Shown one piece after another: positions 1 through 10,144 of a DNA stretch of 64,000 bases. The position numbers and the translations under genes were made by a program. Origin of the DNA: Isochrysis galbana (lineage: Eukaryota; Haptophyta; Isochrysidales; Isochrysidaceae); the NCBI GenBank assembly GCA_018136815.1, contig CM030934.1:4599587-4663586 (forward strand), in the 5' to 3' direction. The notes under the pieces were generated by a model. It did not search any database and was not told the DNA's origin. It was given only the letters and a program-made list of their open reading frames with translations. Within the stretch, counting starts at the first letter, position 1. Every line of letters starts with the position of its first letter.

Positions 1-266
1 GCCTCGCCCAGAGGGTCGCCCCTCATGGCCACCTCGGGGTGGGGGGCGGGGAGGGCAGGGGAGAGGGCTTGCTACCGGCCGGGCACCACGTTGAGTCTTT
101 TGGTGAACTTCGACGTCGAAGTAAAATATATTATACTCTTGATACTATGATTACTGGGCGACGGAGCGAGGCGACGGAGCACGCATGCGGGAGGGGAATT
201 CGTGGCAACGGGGGGGCTCACCCGACGCGAATAAAAAAACGACGAACTTATATTTCTCACGCCCTT
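1..266. other. No gene seen; edge of a retrotransposon relic
   Basis: This stretch lies downstream (minus-strand sense) of the truncated reverse-transcriptase reading frame that ends at 267. The conserved RT segments expected after the GMPQGC motif, such as the YADD/FADD active-site box, are absent here. The element is therefore truncated or rearranged rather than continuing. I see no other coding signal. Confidence 0.4.
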
Positions 267-1214
267 TTATGAGGAGTTTCCAAACCTGTTGATGTCTTCG
301 TCGCCGTTGATAGCACGGGTGAGTGCCTCCGTGGTTAGGAGAAATGTGAGCGGTGACAGCGGGCAGCCTTGTGGCATGCCGCTACCCACGGTGAACGGGT
401 AACTTCTCCCGCCGTTGCTCTTTATGGTTCGTACCGGCCGGGCGTCTTCGCTCGTGAGCGCCTCCGCCAGTGTCCGGAAGTCCTTCCTCCTTCCCGAAGT
501 TGAGGGGAAGTTTCCGTCGAGAAACGAGCCTTGGCCCGCCGAAACATAAAGATGCCAGCGGGTCGAGTAGGCCGCCTTGGACACAAAGGTGCCTGCTCCG
601 CCTTCGAGCTTCATGCGCTCACGGTTGCCTTTTAGAAAGGTTAGCCCAACCTTTTCGATCGCAATGATGAGCGCGCTAAGATTGATTTGGGCCGCTTGCG
701 CCAGGCCGTCTGCCTCGACGACTAGGTGCGCCGCGACGTCTTGGAGGGCGTTGTAGAGGGCTTTGCGAGAGGTGGAGCCTTTCTTGTTGATTTTCTCATC
801 GATTGCTTCAACTTTTACGCGGACAGAGATGTCGGTTTGGATGATGCGGAGGGTGGTGTTGTCACCGTAACGCTCTTTAAATTGCTGAGCGCAGTCCTCG
901 TTCACGGCGATATGCCATGGCCCGCGGATGGACCGGGCCCAGAAGTCCGGCTCCGGGTCGACTCCTTCGAGCTCCAAGAGGAGCTCTACGATCGCGGCGT
1001 AGACGGTGGCGTCCTGGAAAGTGTAGTCTCCCTCCTCGTGAAAGGACAGCTCATATGTTGCGTCCGACTCAGTGTTGCCTTGCTCCTCATCTGAGGGCGG
1101 CTCCTGAGTGGCAGGGGAGGTCGGGGTATGTGAGGCCATGGGTGGGTCCGATCGATCGTGTGGCGGAGGAGTGTGATGTGCGCCCCTAGACGCACCCAAG
1201 CAGATTCCCTTATG
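267..1214 (-). pseudogene. Non-LTR retrotransposon ORF, 3' part, ending in a truncated reverse-transcriptase segment
   Basis: The minus-strand frame gives about 315 residues. The N-terminal half is unrecognised and looks like an ORF1-type leader (acidic, Pro/Ser-rich). The last ~45 residues contain GSGMPQGCPLSPLTF followed by LLTTEALTRAI, the RT region just before the catalytic box in non-LTR elements. The frame stops at 267 before any (Y/F)xDD box, so the polymerase is broken. An ORF1-like segment is joined directly to mid-RT, which suggests an internal deletion. At its 5' end it continues in frame, across a 920-bp insertion, with the segment at 2141-2566. It is a relic and not an active gene. 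RT identity is confident from the motif; the clade (L1, RTE or other) is not resolved. Confidence 0.65.
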
Positions 1215-1220
1215 TGTGGT
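1215..1220. repeat. Left target-site duplication TGTGGT
   Basis: This 6-bp direct repeat immediately precedes the left inverted repeat of the 920-bp element. It recurs at 2141-2146 immediately after the right inverted repeat. Confidence 0.75.
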
Positions 1221-2140
1221 CTAAGACTGTGAATATATTAGACAACTATCTAGATAGTAGGCTATCTACCCGCGAAATGCACTATTTACCTCTATGTAAA
1301 TAGTGGAGAGAACAGTATTTACCTCTATGTAAATAGGGCCGCAGCCCGAAAAGTATTAACAAGGTATTAATAGCTCAAAGCCTCAAACACACGATACACG
1401 CGCCGATGCGCCAAGAGCTCTAGCGCTGCGCGCGGCGACAGACACCGCCACACCTCACAACAACAACCAGAAAAGTTTCCTCATCTCTCGATCACTCGAT
1501 ATTCTTGCCCGCTTGGAGGGAATGGGAATGCATCAAGGTGTCATCAAATTGCAGATTGTAGATTGTGTAGCCTTGGCATCATCATGCAGGCGCCCTGCCA
1601 ACGAGATGCGCGCTACACACACACACTTGCCCGCCTCTTGCCGCCCATCCATGCTTGCGCTCGCGCCAGAATTGTTCCCGTTGCCCCCGCTTCGCCAAAA
1701 AGAGAAAGAGGGGGGGGGGGGGCAAAAGCAAAGGGAAAATACAGTAATATAGTATTACATAGAATATATATGTAGAAAAGGGCAAGTAAAGAGCGAGGGG
1801 TCCGTGGGGGGACAAGCTGTTAACTTTCTACTGGGCCTCCTCCATGGACTGAAGCCCCGCCACGTCAATAATTTTCAAACTAGTAGCCTTGTTGCCTTGT
1901 CCGACACGCATGTTTCTTTCCCAGTAAGTATGCAACTAGAGTGTACACCTAGAGCTAACTAACTACTAACTACTAACTATCTTGATAATACCCATAATAC
2001 CCATAATAGTCTGGACGTAGCCACTATTAGCCTCAATGTAAATAGCCGAAGGGCCACTATTAGCTTCAATGTAAATAGTCGGTGGGCCACTATTAGCTAG
2101 ATACCTAATAGTCGAAATCCAAACCTATTCACAGTCTTAG
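1221..2140. mobile_element. 920-bp TIR element (MITE-like DNA transposon) inserted in a retrotransposon ORF
   Basis: The ends are perfect 15-bp inverted repeats: CTAAGACTGTGAATA at 1221-1235 and TATTCACAGTCTTAG at 2126-2140. A 6-bp TSD (TGTGGT) flanks both sides. Inside the ends are subterminal repeats of the type CACTATTTAC...GTAAATAGTG (1279-1345) and CCACTATTAGCYTCAATGTAAATAG (2020-2100), several of them palindromic. I see no transposase-like ORF, so it is probably non-autonomous. Deleting the element plus one TSD copy (926 nt) rejoins the two flanking minus-strand ORF segments exactly in frame. The superfamily is unassigned; a 6-bp TSD fits no common family cleanly. Confidence 0.85.
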
Positions 2141-2566
2141 TGTGGTCATGTGTTGTGGTGTTGGGGGGTCAGTGCCATTGTGCGTTCTGCTGTTGGTTTT
2201 GGATTTGTGCCCATAAGGGCCACCCGGTCTCGGGCCGCGCTGCCGGGGCAGCGCGGCCGTCCCTAGGGTGGGAGAGGCCTCTGCCATAAGGCATGCCTGG
2301 TGGCTGTGTTGTTCGTCTTGTGTGGTGTTGGTCCTCTGTGTTCTACAGCTTGTGACCCACCATGGGGAGGGCCAGCATGGCTGCAGTGGCTGGTGTGGCC
2401 GGGGCCACGGGCCGTGCGGCGCGACCGGGGTCTCGCTCACCTGCTCGGCCTCTGCGGGCGGACGCGGTCGCTTCGCCTGCGACAGCTCCATGGGTGCCGG
2501 GGGGGTCCCCGCGGCGGGGGACCCGAAGGAGAGGTGGGGAGCGGCGGCGCGCTCCATGGCGACCAA
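2141..2566 (-). pseudogene. Non-LTR retrotransposon ORF1, 5' part
   Basis: This segment has exactly 142 codons from an ATG at 2566 to the insertion point at 2140. The product starts MERAAAPHLSF, is Pro/Ala-rich and has a basic patch AKRPRPP. Related starts occur on the minus strand at 24649 (MERAPPPAL) and 32132 (MERAPLPST). All three therefore look like the beginning of ORF1 in one retrotransposon family. It continues in frame with 267-1214 if the DNA element at 1221-2140 and one TSD are ignored. No enzymatic domain is visible in this part. Confidence 0.55.
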
Positions 2567-2866
2567 CTATAAAGTTAGTTGACCAAGTTGAAACTGAGTT
2601 GCCTCGGCCTCTATCTATGAAAAATTGTTGTTTTAGTTTGAGCGATGGATAGAGCGCGCAGCGCGCGCCGACGGCTCCCCCTTCCCAGCCTACCGCAGTC
2701 GCGACGCCCCAACGGAGCCGCTCCAAGCCGCCGGAGCCGAAGCGCTCGCAGGCCTCTGCCATACCCGACCACAACGTCGACATGGTCCCCCCGCCCTCGC
2801 CTCCCCACTAGCCGCTCGTATTGCTGCGCTCGGTCATTTGTTTGCCTATGCCTATACGACGTCGAC

Positions 2867-3076
2867 ATGCTTGACGGCAAGAAGGCTGGTGCCGCGCTCG
2901 GAATAATGTACGGCTACACGTTGCAGCTCGATCATTTCTGCGGCCACACAATTGAAGGTCTCGACGAACGCGTCCGTGTCTTCGAGGTGCTCCTTGGCGT
3001 CGATGAGCTCGCGCGTCGACGACAGTGTGAGCTCATGCAGCGTTGCCATCCCAGTGCGAAGGGGATGAGGGTGTAG
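2867..3076 (+). pseudogene. Divergent hAT transposase fragment
   Basis: A short frame from an ATG at 2867 encodes KAGAALGIMYGYTLQLDHF and then HTIEGLDERVRVFEVL. This aligns with GANLGKVYGYMLQIDTHL and TIPGLDAQKRHKVHELF in the hAT-like fragment at 19425-20075, and with the equivalent part of the copy at 60112-60780. The match covers only ~40 residues; the downstream hAT segments (YCLEPEF, CERSWS) are missing. I read it as a third, older and truncated member of the same family. The assignment rests on the internal comparison only. Confidence 0.45.
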
Positions 3077-3309
3077 GGGGGGGGGGGGGAGTGCGGGCGG
3101 AGCGGGTGTGAGTGCGAGAGGTGACTAGAGACCCCGGGTGGGACGAGGGTAGAGGGGGAGGGAAAGGGGTTGAGGGGGGGCGGGGCGATGAGAGGGGGCG
3201 GGAAAGCTAGACGCAGAGTAGAACAGCAGGGGAAAGGAGAAAGTGTAGTTTAGTAGGCGTGGTGCACGAGACGCGAAACGTCTTTTTGCTCCTACGAGAA
3301 GTAGAGTAG
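3077..3309. promoter_or_regulatory. Purine-rich upstream region of the EF-hand gene
   Basis: A G-run near 3075-3090 and GA-rich DNA to about 3240 lie directly upstream of the start codon at 3310. Similar polypurine/polypyrimidine tracts precede many genes in this window. No clear TATA box was identified. Confidence 0.3.
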
Positions 3310-4808
3310 ATGAACGCTGATGCCCGCAGTATGTCCTCCGACGAGGAGGACGAGGGGAGCGACGGGCTCTCGACGCGGGCACAGCAGATGCGGGCGCATG
3401 CGCAGGCCCTCGTCAATATAGAGCAGGAACGCCAGCAGCGCAAGATGATCCGCATGCAGAAGCGCAGGGTCAAGGCAGTGCTCCATCAAGCAGAGGAGAT
3501 GAAACAGCAGGTGCGCCGCAGTCTCCTCAACTCAACTGACCTTACACTCATTGATGGCCGTAGCTCGTGCTTCTATATGAACTCCGTTGATATGGCGAAC
3601 TCTGACGATGTCCTCTAATGTTCTCGCAGATCCTGATTGAGGAGGGTGCCGGAGATGCGAAGCGCCCTTCGCAGACCAGTTCAATGCGGAAGCCTACTGG
3701 AGAGAAGCGACAAAAGTTGAGCGTTGAGCAAAAGCGCAACATCCGCAAAATGTTTGACCTCCTAGATATCAACAAGTCCGGCTCCATTGACGTAGATGAG
3801 CTGGCCAATGCCCTGAGCAAACTTGGTATACGCTCCTTGAGAGACGAGCTCGAGGATGTGGTCAAAAATGCAGACATAGACCGGTCTGGTACGATTGAGT
3901 TCGAAGAGTTTGTCACTCTTTGGTCAAGTTATCGTCTCTCTATCGAGGTGGAGCAGATTCCAGAACTTATAGCGCTTGAGGAGATGAGGAGACCTGGTGT
4001 GCTCGACTGCTTGCCATCCATCCTTCGCGCCAGGGAGACTCACGCTGTGATTGATAAAGTCATTGGTAACACCTCCTCCGGACATAGAAAGCCCATGAAG
4101 GCCGAGCCACTTTCGACGAATTCCTCGACAAAGGCAAGTCACCGTGCTACATTAGCCACAGTGCTGAAGCCACCAGCGTCAAGTGGCGAGTGGCTGCAAA
4201 GCTACTTGGATGAAACCGACCGACTGTTTGGCGAGTACCAATCTCTTCGCAATCAATACGATAGCAAATACCCTCAGGCACGACGGAAGGCATCCCCCGA
4301 ATCTATGCCCACAATCAGCGGGCTACCTGATTCGACCGGTAACTCGAACCATTCGGCGATCCATCCGCCGAAATCCCGCGCGGCATCACGACAGGGAAGT
4401 TCTTCCCTGCCCGCCATCGCTGCTGATGGGATGGTGGGCTCTTCGCTTGGGGCTCGCGCCGAAAGGAAGAACAAGATGTGCAAGGCGGAAGAGACAGTGG
4501 TAAAGCGCGAAGAATCGCAGGGAATTGGCTTGCCAGTCCTATTGAATCGCAGCAACGTCGGCAACATCGGTGAGGGGATACGAGGGGGATTTGATGCGCT
4601 GGACAAGAAGCCATCTGCCAAGGGCGAGACCTCTTCCTTGCCAGTACTGAGTCATAGCGCGAGCGCAGAGAATGGCATCGTTGCGAGGCGACCGGGAGCT
4701 GCCCGCTTTTTGCTAAAGTCTACGGCACCAGACAGCAAAGCCCCGATCCGCTTCACAATGGCCGGCCTTGGGTTGGAAAGGGAGCTTCCATTCGTTTTTG
4801 CAACATGA
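3310..4808 (+). CDS. EF-hand calcium-binding protein (two exons)
   Basis: Proposed CDS is join(3310..3510, 3630..4808), 459 aa. The 119-nt intron has donor CAG|GTGCGC and acceptor TTCTCGCAG at 3629, and splicing is phase 0. Without splicing the first frame stops at 3618, and the second frame would start in the intron. The product has an acidic/basic helical N-terminus, then two canonical 12-residue EF-hand loops: DINKSGSIDVDE (about residues 113-124) and DIDRSGTIEFEE (about 149-160). The order resembles one calmodulin/centrin lobe. A long Ser/Pro/Lys-rich, probably disordered C-terminus (~250 aa) follows. Role: probably calcium-responsive binding; the partner is unknown. EF-hand identity is certain; the ortholog is not. 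An upstream exon cannot be excluded. Confidence 0.82.
3511..3629 (+). other. Intron of the EF-hand gene
   Basis: This 119-nt GT-AG intron is phase 0. The acceptor is preceded by a pyrimidine-rich TTCTCG, and splicing joins the two reading frames without changing register. Confidence 0.8.
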
Positions 4809-5402
4809 AGCCGAACATGAAATTGCACAATTTGTCCAATCCTCGTGTGGAACTCGGAGAGGCTGGCGCTCTCGAGGGCGCATGCTCAGCTAGAGCATAA
4901 ATACGACGATAATACGACTCCAATGAAAAACAGGAGCGTGCGTCGAAGGGCACATATCTAGTGTTGATGGCGTGCCGCAAAAGCGTGTACTTCTCCCTTA
5001 TAGCGGAATGACTACCCTTCCCCCATGACTTCAAGTTCGTGTGAGACTATTGCTGCCTTCGAGGGGAACGGCAGACCTTTCGCCCCGGCTGCCGCTAGAA
5101 GCTTCTGGTTTTTCCACATCTTTTGCACGTCCATGTGTGGATCCTATATCTCAACGTGTGTGCAGAAGGAGCAAGCATCACTGCTTCTATGAACATTTTA
5201 GATATAGATGCTCGAGTGACCAATGAGCACTAGGATTCTTGGCTATGGCGCGCTAAATAAAGGGAGAAAACAATTCTCAATATTCGCACGACACCCGCGG
5301 CCTTAAGGTTGTGCTCCGTAGCCCGTAGTCTCGCCTGCATCCCTTGCGGTTGCTGCCCTCGTGCAACAGGCTTGGTACGGCTGCGGTTGTATAAAATATC
5401 GG
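4809..5402. other. 3' flank of the EF-hand gene, no gene seen
   Basis: Mostly AT-richer intergenic DNA. Small ORFs on both strands show no recognisable domains or biased composition. Confidence 0.4.
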
Positions 5403-5630
5403 AGCGTTAGTACCACTACTCCCACTAACCACTAATAATAATAGTAGTAAGCTAATATAATTGAGCATTAGTACCACTACTCTCACAAGCCCGGTACTAA
5501 CATGCAACCCTCAGCGCACCTGCCTGTGCGCCTCGACGCATGTTCTTGCTGCCACAGATACATACACCTATGCACCCCTTCAGATCTACCTCCCCGCAGG
5601 CCCCCGGCTCCCATTCATACGCTCCCATTC
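5403..5630 (+). repeat. Dispersed repeat family A, copy 1
   Basis: A partial unit (5403-5435, GAGCGTTAGTACCACTAC) is followed by a full unit (5461-5630). The unit holds GAGCATTAGTACCACTAC, a CCCGGTACTA block, a CCTCAGCGCACCTGCC block, a CACAGATACATACAC block, and the tail CAGGCCCCCGGCTCC. The same blocks in the same order occur at 23325, 25845 (reverse), 35125 and 35305. The family is unnamed; SINE- or MITE-like by size (~165-180 bp). Confidence 0.6.
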
Positions 5631-6304
5631 TAACTGCCCCCAGCAAGTTACAATGGGTGAAAACCCAGTAAGGTGGACCGACCTACGTCGGCCGACTCAC
5701 CAGGGGAAAGCACCGCGGCGGGAGGGTGGACCTCTCGTCCGTGAAGCAAAACGGCCGTCACAGCTCTCGCCGCGAGCGATCCTCGAAAAATAAGAGACTG
5801 CGCCTCGAGATACCCTGCCACAAGGGTCCTCGTGCAGGCGTCTTGAGGCCCGACAAAAAGGTCGATCGCAGATGCGACAAGAGCGCCCACATTGTCCCCT
5901 ATTACAACAATAGATTAGAGATCTCCGTAGCTAGCAGTAGTAGCCTAAATCTTAAAGAGCTTTTTCTACGACAAATCCCACGATCGCTCATTGACTCAAC
6001 AAGACCCACGATAGCATAGACGCAGTCGACACTAGCCACATGTTGCTACATTTCCTAAAATCAAGTGAAGGCTTTCGTTCAACACTCAACGTACGACAAA
6101 CTTGTCAGACTACAAGTCGTGCTCGAAGTGTACACAGGGAGAACAAATCGCTTGGGTGACTGTCGCATCTTGCTCATCGAAATGCTGCTCAGATGACGTA
6201 TCGCCCAAATAAGGTATTCGAGAAGAATATATGGACTCGTTTTGGGCATGTTCTTCCTCGGTCTCTATTAAATAGGACCCTCGTGCTATCCATACTCATA
6301 TCAA
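5631..6304. other. Intergenic, no gene seen
   Basis: No domain-bearing ORF is seen on either strand. The last ~60 bases before 6305 are probably the 3' UTR of the minus-strand gene. Confidence 0.4.
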
Positions 6305-7336
6305 TCAAGATGCGCTGGTGGTAGACGTGCGCTCGTGAGCTTGATGATTGTCAATCACGTCCTGCTCTCGATCGTTCGATCTACTTGAGCATGTGCTGCT
6401 AGCAGCTGGTTCGGACATCTCCACAACGGGAGAAAAATTATTTTGGCGACGGGGATGATTATTAGGCCGACGAGCCTTGATAGGTGCAATCGCACCTTGC
6501 CGAATCCAGCTAAAGTCCCGAAGATCAGGAGAAGGGGGATTCTCGTCAAGACCCTCGTCGACAACTCGTCTTGCCTGGACGCGCACAGCCTCCAAAAATT
6601 CTGCCACATTCTTGGGCCCTGCAATCACCGCCATGACCTTGGATGCTTTCTCACCGGCATGACGTCCCAACATGCATAGCGCTTCTTCCTCGTCCTTTGA
6701 TTGTCGGACAGTGACAACAAGGTGATCGGGCCCTGAAGGGCAACCGCAGCTTGTAGTGCTGGAACGCTCCAGTCCGATGCTCTCTAATTCTGCGAGTCGG
6801 ATTACGGTGCGACGGTCGAGAACATGTGTGGCGTCTCCGCAGGTGGCGCCGCAGGGACCGCCCAAGCATGAGCAGCAGCCACCTGGCCAGCAGCACGTTG
6901 GAAGATAGGAGCCGTCGCTTTGTGGTGCCGGCAAGATGTGCTCATCCACTTCGAATAGGAGAGTCTTTTCCCGGAGGACGAGTCGATGTGCCCTCGCTGC
7001 GGCACGCTCTTGGTGCCGAAACCGTGTGCACATATGCAACGAGGAGCAGCAGACCAAATTATACACCAGACAAGCAGGAGGGCACCAACATCGCCAGTTG
7101 CTGAACCAAGCTACCTGATGGGCCCTGATCCGGGCGTCCACATCCACCTCAAGCTGTTGTAGCACGCGATCGGTCGAGTAGTGCAAGACGTACTGGTCGC
7201 CATCTGCCTCGATGCCGCCGAACATTGGTGACGCCACCGTCTCTGACATCATGGCAGCGATGTGGTCTGCGGCCCGCTCGGTGCGGCGAGGCTTTTGCTT
7301 GGCCGTCCCGCAGCAGCAGGAGCAGCAGCATGCCAT
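6305..7336 (-). CDS. Cysteine-rich, probably membrane-associated protein of unknown function
   Basis: Start chosen at the ATG at 7336 (343 aa). Upstream in-frame codons come from a C-rich leader and are low complexity. The N-terminus is MACCCSCCCGTAKQKPRR, a Cys cluster next to basic residues that could be acylated. At about residues 75-105 a Cys/Trp-rich stretch (WRCWCPPACLVYNLVCCSS) could lie in or on a membrane. Next comes a segment with alternating strands (HRLVLREKTLLFEVDEH...VIRLAELESIGLE), loosely PH-like. A second Cys cluster (CCWPGGCCSCLGGPCGATC) sits inside it. The C-terminal ~100 residues are Ser/Asn/Arg-rich and probably disordered. I do not recognise the family; the PH-like reading is only a suggestion. 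Confidence 0.6.
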   Translation of the reverse strand: MACCCSCCCGTAKQKPRRTERAADHIAAMMSETVASPMFGGIEADGDQYVLHYSTDRVLQQLEVDVDARIRAHQVAWFSNWRCWCPPACLVYNLVCCSSLHMCTRFRHQERAAARAHRLVLREKTLLFEVDEHILPAPQSDGSYLPTCCWPGGCCSCLGGPCGATCGDATHVLDRRTVIRLAELESIGLERSSTTSCGCPSGPDHLVVTVRQSKDEEEALCMLGRHAGEKASKVMAVIAGPKNVAEFLEAVRVQARRVVDEGLDENPPSPDLRDFSWIRQGAIAPIKARRPNNHPRRQNNFSPVVEMSEPAASSTCSSRSNDREQDVIDNHQAHERTSTTSAS

Positions 7337-7700
7337 TGTCTGGCGGACCGTATGTTCGTGCGTCCGCCTGCTCGCAGCAGCAGGACAAGGAGAAGGAAGA
7401 GAGGGTGCGTGGACGAGCGAGCGCGGAGGGACGGCGTGGGGGGAAATCCGCGAGGGAGAGGGGGCCTGTAGAAAACCGCGAGGGAGAGGGAGGGCACAAG
7501 GTGGTGTTGCCGAGGATGGTCGGTTCGGTAAGGACGTACCGAACTGATGACGGGAGGAGGGTGGGGGTTCACGATCCAATCTGGGAAGGAGAGACCCCTC
7601 TAGGGTACTCTGAGGGGGGGGGGGGGGGGGGGGGGGGGAGGGGGGGGGGCGGGGGAGGGGGCGGGGGGGGGCGGGGGGGGAGCGGCGCGACGAGACCCGA
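7337..7700 (-). promoter_or_regulatory. C/T-rich leader (poly-G on +) upstream of the Cys-rich gene
   Basis: On the coding (minus) strand, the region upstream of 7336 is strongly pyrimidine-rich. It includes a near-pure C run (G on + at 7613-7680). Probably promoter/5' UTR. Confidence 0.4.
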
Positions 7701-7969
7701 GAGATCACAGAATAAGGAAAGACACGAGCAGACCTACTTTAGTTAGGAGTTAGGAAACAGGGGGAAAGGAGGATGTGTCCGAATGAGTTTTGTAGTATAG
7801 TGACGTCGGTAGATCGGAAGGAGTTTATTATTGGGATCTCTTGTGTGTCTCGAACCCTCGCCGTCGCTAGACTCATTCTCTCATGCTACATGCTACAGCT
7901 CCTCAAGCTACAGCTTATCGCCCAGGCACTATCGCAGTAACCTGTTGTATTCCTGCCCATCTGAAGGTT
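7701..7969. other. Intergenic, no gene seen
   Basis: Contains short tandem words (GCTACATGCTACAGCTCCTCAAGCTACAG near 7885) and nothing coding. Confidence 0.35.
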
Positions 7970-8175
7970 GTAGGCATGAATATTCGTGTAAGGTACGCGC
8001 TCACAATTACAATTGAACAGTTCCCCGTGTTGCCACTGACGCACAAGACACACAGATTCGGATTCCCCATGGTCTCAAGTCCAGGTTTGCAGGTTTTGGT
8101 CTCGAAATTTGCGATTCGAATTTTGTTTTTGCTGTTACCATAATTGTTGGCTCGTTTAAGGTAATAAATCGGCAT
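7970..8175 (+). repeat. Dispersed repeat family B, copy 1
   Basis: Shares an ordered series of blocks with 45570-45800 and, in part, 31120-31290. They are GGCATGAATATTCG, CAGATTCGGATTCYCC, CTCAAGTCC, TCTCGAAATT, and TGTTACC...CTCGTTTAAGGTAA. I estimate roughly 70-75% identity by eye to the 45.6-kb copy. No coding potential. Confidence 0.5.
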
Positions 8176-9203
8176 GACTTCGACTTCTCGTTCTGCAGTC
8201 GCTCTGCGAGACTCTCTCTCTCTCTCTCTCTCCGTCCGCCTCTCCTCGGCCGACGGCAAGAAGATTCGTCCAAAACATTCTCCGGTCCCAAGATATCTCG
8301 TGGGGGGTCTCTCCGCGCTCCGCGAGGGAAAGGACGCGATCTCGCTCCGAGATCGGCCTCGCGCCCTCCCACGCTGTCCCGCCGTGCCCTCGGTCCCTCG
8401 CCCCCCCCGCGGCAGGTTCTTTCCCTCGGCGTGCCGTCCGTCGCCTCCGGCCGTTATATTAATCCCCCCCCCCGCGCGAGGTTCTCTTCTCCCCCGCGCG
8501 CGGTTCGTTTCCTCCGGCCGTCGTTGTTCCCCCCCTCGCTTCGATTCCTCTCGCGGTTCCTTCGATGATTGCCTCCATCTCGTCCGTTCTTCTTCGCGAT
8601 CCTCGCGGAGGGGGCACCGACGTTTGATGTTAGTTTCGTCGCGGTTTCGATGAAAGAAAGGAAGAACGAATGGCACGCGCCTCGCGTCTCGCGTCTTGTT
8701 TCGTCGCCCCTTGCTCGTCGCTTGTCTAGAAGGTCTCTCCGCACATCGCCTTCTCCCCCTGCGCGAGTTTGGATCTCTCCTCGACCCTCCGCGTTGGCTT
8801 CAGCGGACGAGTTCCACTTTAACGATAGTTCGAACCCTTCGGTGGCGTAGTTATGCGCTCTCTTTCCGTGTATCTTCGCGCATGACGAGCGATCGCGACT
8901 TCAGCCTTCGCCGCGCGGGGAGGGGTTTGTTTATCGTATGATTCCGGAGTGTTTACGTTAGTTTTCTGAGCCCAAGGACTTTGGTTTTTGGTTTCTTGTG
9001 AGTGGGTTTTGTAGCAACTTCGTCGAGTCCCATCGTGTTCCCAAGCGAGCCCCCCCGAGTCCCCGAGTCTATACCCCGAGTCAACGAGTCAATACAAGCC
9101 AAGCACGCGCCTGAGCCACCCCCAGTCGCCTGCCACTACCTCCCACAAGCCTCCTTCCACACTTCCGCGCCCTCCGTGCGTCGTGCGTCGTGCGTCGATC
9201 ACC
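8176..9203 (+). other. GC- and pyrimidine-rich leader-like region (possible transposon 5' end)
   Basis: It starts with a (TC)n tract (about 8212-8232), then ~700 bp of very GC-rich DNA. A T/G-rich patch (GGACTTTGGTTTTTGG near 8975) and a run leading to a short Pro/Ser-rich ORF at 9204 follow. The same organisation recurs at 17641-17925 and 24890-25314. I find no host gene. Confidence 0.35.
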
Positions 9204-9326
9204 ATGCCCGTAGCCACCCCCGAGGAAAGCTCCATGAGCTCCCCGCAAGAAGCGCATTCCGCGCTAGCTGCCGGCGCGCCCTCGCAGGCAATCTCCAAGA
9301 GTGAGATGAGCCTTGCTCTGACATAA
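9204..9326 (+). CDS. Short Ser/Ala/Pro-rich ORF, possible orphan first exon
   Basis: This 40-codon ORF starts in ACCATGCCC and encodes MPVATPEESSMSSPQEAH followed by Ala/Ser-rich sequence. A donor-like AAGA|GTGAGA lies near its end, so it may be a first exon with no surviving partner. Similar short N-termini follow similar leaders at 17925 and 25315. No domain; may not be a functional gene. Confidence 0.25.
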   Translation: MPVATPEESSMSSPQEAHSALAAGAPSQAISKSEMSLALT

Positions 9327-9384
9327 CCAGAACGCCAGAACCAGGGCCAGGGCGGCCGAGAGGAGGGAGAGCGGCGGGAGAGCG

Positions 9385-9565
9385 ACCTACATGCGAGATA
9401 CGGCCCACAAGTCCCCGAGATACGGTAGACGGTAGATACGGCTGTATCTCGGCTTTCTTCTAGATACAGTAGATACGGGATAGGGGCACGGGCGCCAGTC
9501 GGCGCCCCAGATACGGTAGACGGTAGATACGGCTGTATCTGACCCGTTCCCCAGATACACGGTTC
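9385..9565. repeat. Cluster of AGATACGGTAGACGG repeats
   Basis: Two copies of AGATACGGTAGACGGTAGAT followed by ACGGCTGTATCT lie at about 9417 and 9509. Single AGATAC/GTATCT words between them form inverted pairs. Such clusters resemble subterminal repeats of DNA transposons, but no TIR pair was found. Confidence 0.5.
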
Positions 9566-10144
9566 TGTTCCCCGGGCGCCGTCGCTTATTATTCTGGCGG
9601 TATTCTGGGCAGGCAGGCAGGCCTAGGAACAAGTAACTACTTTTTCGAATTTTTTCTGCAAGTTTGGGTGGTTGAGTCGGTTACGGCGGTTGAGTTGGTT
9701 ACGGCGGTTGAAAGTAACAACACAGATTTCGCCACTTAGGGGCCTGCGAGGGGGGAGCTATGAGGTATAATCAGATAATCAGGTGCATACGCATACATTT
9801 TTGTGTGTGTGCCTTGGGTTACTATAATGCGGTCATGTGTGTCGTGGCTTGGCGTGTTGGTGCATGGCTAGTGGCAGTAGCGGCACTAACATTGAGTTGT
9901 TGTATTATTATTAGACTTTGTTCTTGGCCTATCGCCTTGTTTTTGAGGGGGCTCGATTTCTCCGCCTATCGGCGGCCCAGTTCACTTACTCTACTTTAGG
10001 CTACTCTACTCTACTGTAGGCTTGTCGTATCCGGACTCGTAATCTATCCCCATGTGGAGTCGGCGGGTGACGTCCCAGAGAGAGAGAGGGCGAGAGCGCG
10101 AGCGAGTTGGACGAGAGCGTCGGGCCATCGGCGCACGCGCTACG
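9566..10144. other. Intergenic and upstream region of the PhyH-like gene
   Basis: A GGTTGAGTYGGTTACGGC direct repeat occurs at about 9670-9715. GA-rich DNA (AGAGAGAGAGGGCGAGAGCG) sits just upstream of the start at 10145. No other gene seen. Confidence 0.35.
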
